From: JBBAGE01 sp041655055
GTDB lineage: Bacteria > Pseudomonadota > Alphaproteobacteria > Rhodobacterales > Rhodobacteraceae
Assembly (NCBI GenBank): GCA_041655055.1
Contig: JBBAGE010000041.1
Span: 1-15,505, forward strand
Direction of reading: 5' to 3'
Length of the DNA stretch: 15,505 nt
The notes beneath the pieces were generated by a model. It did not search any database and had not been told where the DNA came from. It was given only the letters and a program-made list of their open reading frames with translations. Shown here piece after piece: positions 14,750 through 15,505 of this stretch (positions within the stretch are counted from its first letter, which is position 1; each line of letters opens with the position of its first letter). The translations under genes were made by a program, and so were the position numbers.

Positions 14750-14824
14750 GGTTCAGCACGTTGCGCTTGGCCGCAAGGGGTGCGAATGTGCGCAAATCGG
14801 CGAAACGGCAAGGACACGGCAGAA

Positions 14825-15505
14825 ATGGCTTGGGCAATATTCGTGCATTCGGTGCGGCAGGTTTTCGGCAACCTGAATGCGGCCTTGCGCGTATCGGTCG
14901 TGCTGATGGCGGTGCAATTCGCGGTCACCATGTGGTTTACCGGCACGATCGCCGAAATCGTCGCCGCAGGCCCCGAGGCAGACATCCCCCAAGGCGTGCT
15001 GGGGCCACAGTTGCTGGCCTTTTTGGTGGTGGCGGCGATCACCGGGCCGTGGGTGGCGGTGGCCTGGCACCGCTATGTGTTGCTCGAAGAACATCCGGGC
15101 GCGGCGGTGCCCCGATGGGATGGCGCACGCTGGATGGCCTATCTGTTCGCGCTGGTGCAACTGTTTCTGGTGGTCTTGCTGGCGATGGTGGCGCTGTCGA
15201 TGGTCGCGGGGTTTGTGCTGGCGCTATTTCCGGTCGCGGGGGCGGGCATCATGGTGGCGCCGCTGCTGATGGTGCCGATCGCCTATCTGGGCTATCGGCT
15301 CAGCCTGGTTTTGCCGGCGGCGGCGCTGGGTGAACCGATGACATTGCGCCAATCGTGGAACGCCACCATTCCCGGCGCCAATACGATTCTGGGCCTGACC
15401 TTTCTGGTGCTGGCCGCAAGCCTGTTCGCGCAGGTCGCAGGCGGGGCGCTGCTGTCGTCGTCATACATATTGGGCATGGCGGTGCGCATCGTCCTGAGCT
15501 GGGCG
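14825..15505 (+). CDS. Multi-pass inner-membrane protein of unknown function (3' end cut by window edge)
   Basis: The frame opens at ATG 14825 (MAWAIFVHSVRQVFGNLN) and stays open for 227 codons to the window end. AAGGA lies ten bases upstream. Hydrophobic segments suggest about five membrane spans so far: residues ~20-42, 60-80, 103-134, 137-165 and 186-208, the last possibly continuing. A Trp/Arg-rich loop (HRYVLLEEHPGAAVPRWDGARW) separates spans two and three. The motif MTLRQSWNATIPGANTILGL before the last span resembles the soluble link seen in some YciC/DUF-type membrane proteins, but I do not recognise the family with confidence. It is divergent from argG with 137 bp between. No promoter stands out, although a weak TTGCGC/GAATGT pair with 17-bp spacing lies at 14761-14789. 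Confidence 0.8.
   Translation, partial: MAWAIFVHSVRQVFGNLNAALRVSVVLMAVQFAVTMWFTGTIAEIVAAGPEADIPQGVLGPQLLAFLVVAAITGPWVAVAWHRYVLLEEHPGAAVPRWDGARWMAYLFALVQLFLVVLLAMVALSMVAGFVLALFPVAGAGIMVAPLLMVPIAYLGYRLSLVLPAAALGEPMTLRQSWNATIPGANTILGLTFLVLAASLFAQVAGGALLSSSYILGMAVRIVLSWA

Noticed and set aside
14688..14837. 50-residue N-terminal extension of ArgG
   Set aside because: ArgG proteins begin close to the AYSGGLDTS loop. The extension covers the divergent promoter region and has no family resemblance.

Overview
The window reads as high-GC chromosome of a Gram-negative alphaproteobacterium, most likely Rhodobacterales. This rests on the GC-rich codon use, a riboswitch-controlled thiBPQ operon, alphaproteobacterial-type AroC and ArgG, and an RTX protein with the C-terminal type I secretion architecture common in that group. 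The taxonomic call is inference. No tRNA, rRNA, IS element or CRISPR array was found, and no gene-free stretch exceeds 231 bp.

Layout. (1) 1-2979, minus strand: the thiamine ABC importer thiB-thiP-thiQ, with overlapping reading frames; thiQ runs off the left edge. Upstream, at 3030-3113, is a TPP riboswitch whose 3' side can base-pair with an anti-Shine-Dalgarno element, giving a readable ON/OFF switch. (2) 3211-4317, plus strand: aroC, divergent from thiB across a shared 231-bp promoter region. (3) 4362-13394, minus strand: a six-gene surface-glycan-type cluster. In transcription order it is an extended-SDR nucleotide-sugar epimerase, sulfotransferase-like protein A, RgpF-like protein A, an RTX protein with a beta-propeller-like N-terminus, sulfotransferase-like protein B and RgpF-like protein B. 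(4) 13464-14687, minus strand: argG. (5) From 14825 to the right edge, plus strand: a multi-pass membrane protein divergent from argG and cut by the window end.

How the genes may work together. Regions 1, 2 and 4 are housekeeping: thiamine or TPP uptake, the last step of the shikimate pathway, and arginine synthesis. Region 3 is accessory. It pairs a sulfotransferase-like protein with an RgpF-like glycan protein twice, once on each side of one predicted secreted calcium-binding protein. The epimerase most resembles dTDP-L-rhamnose/UDP-glucose 4-epimerases, which fits RgpF-type rhamnan chemistry. My working reading is a sulfated, deoxysugar-containing surface glycan made together with a secreted RTX surface protein. 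Genes within each pair are coupled (0-bp gap, 4-bp overlap or 3-bp gap). The three genes that start a sub-unit (epimerase, RTX, sulfotransferase B) each have a stem-loop at or just before the ribosome-binding site. This modular, hairpin-punctuated cluster and the TPP switch are the most interesting items in the window.
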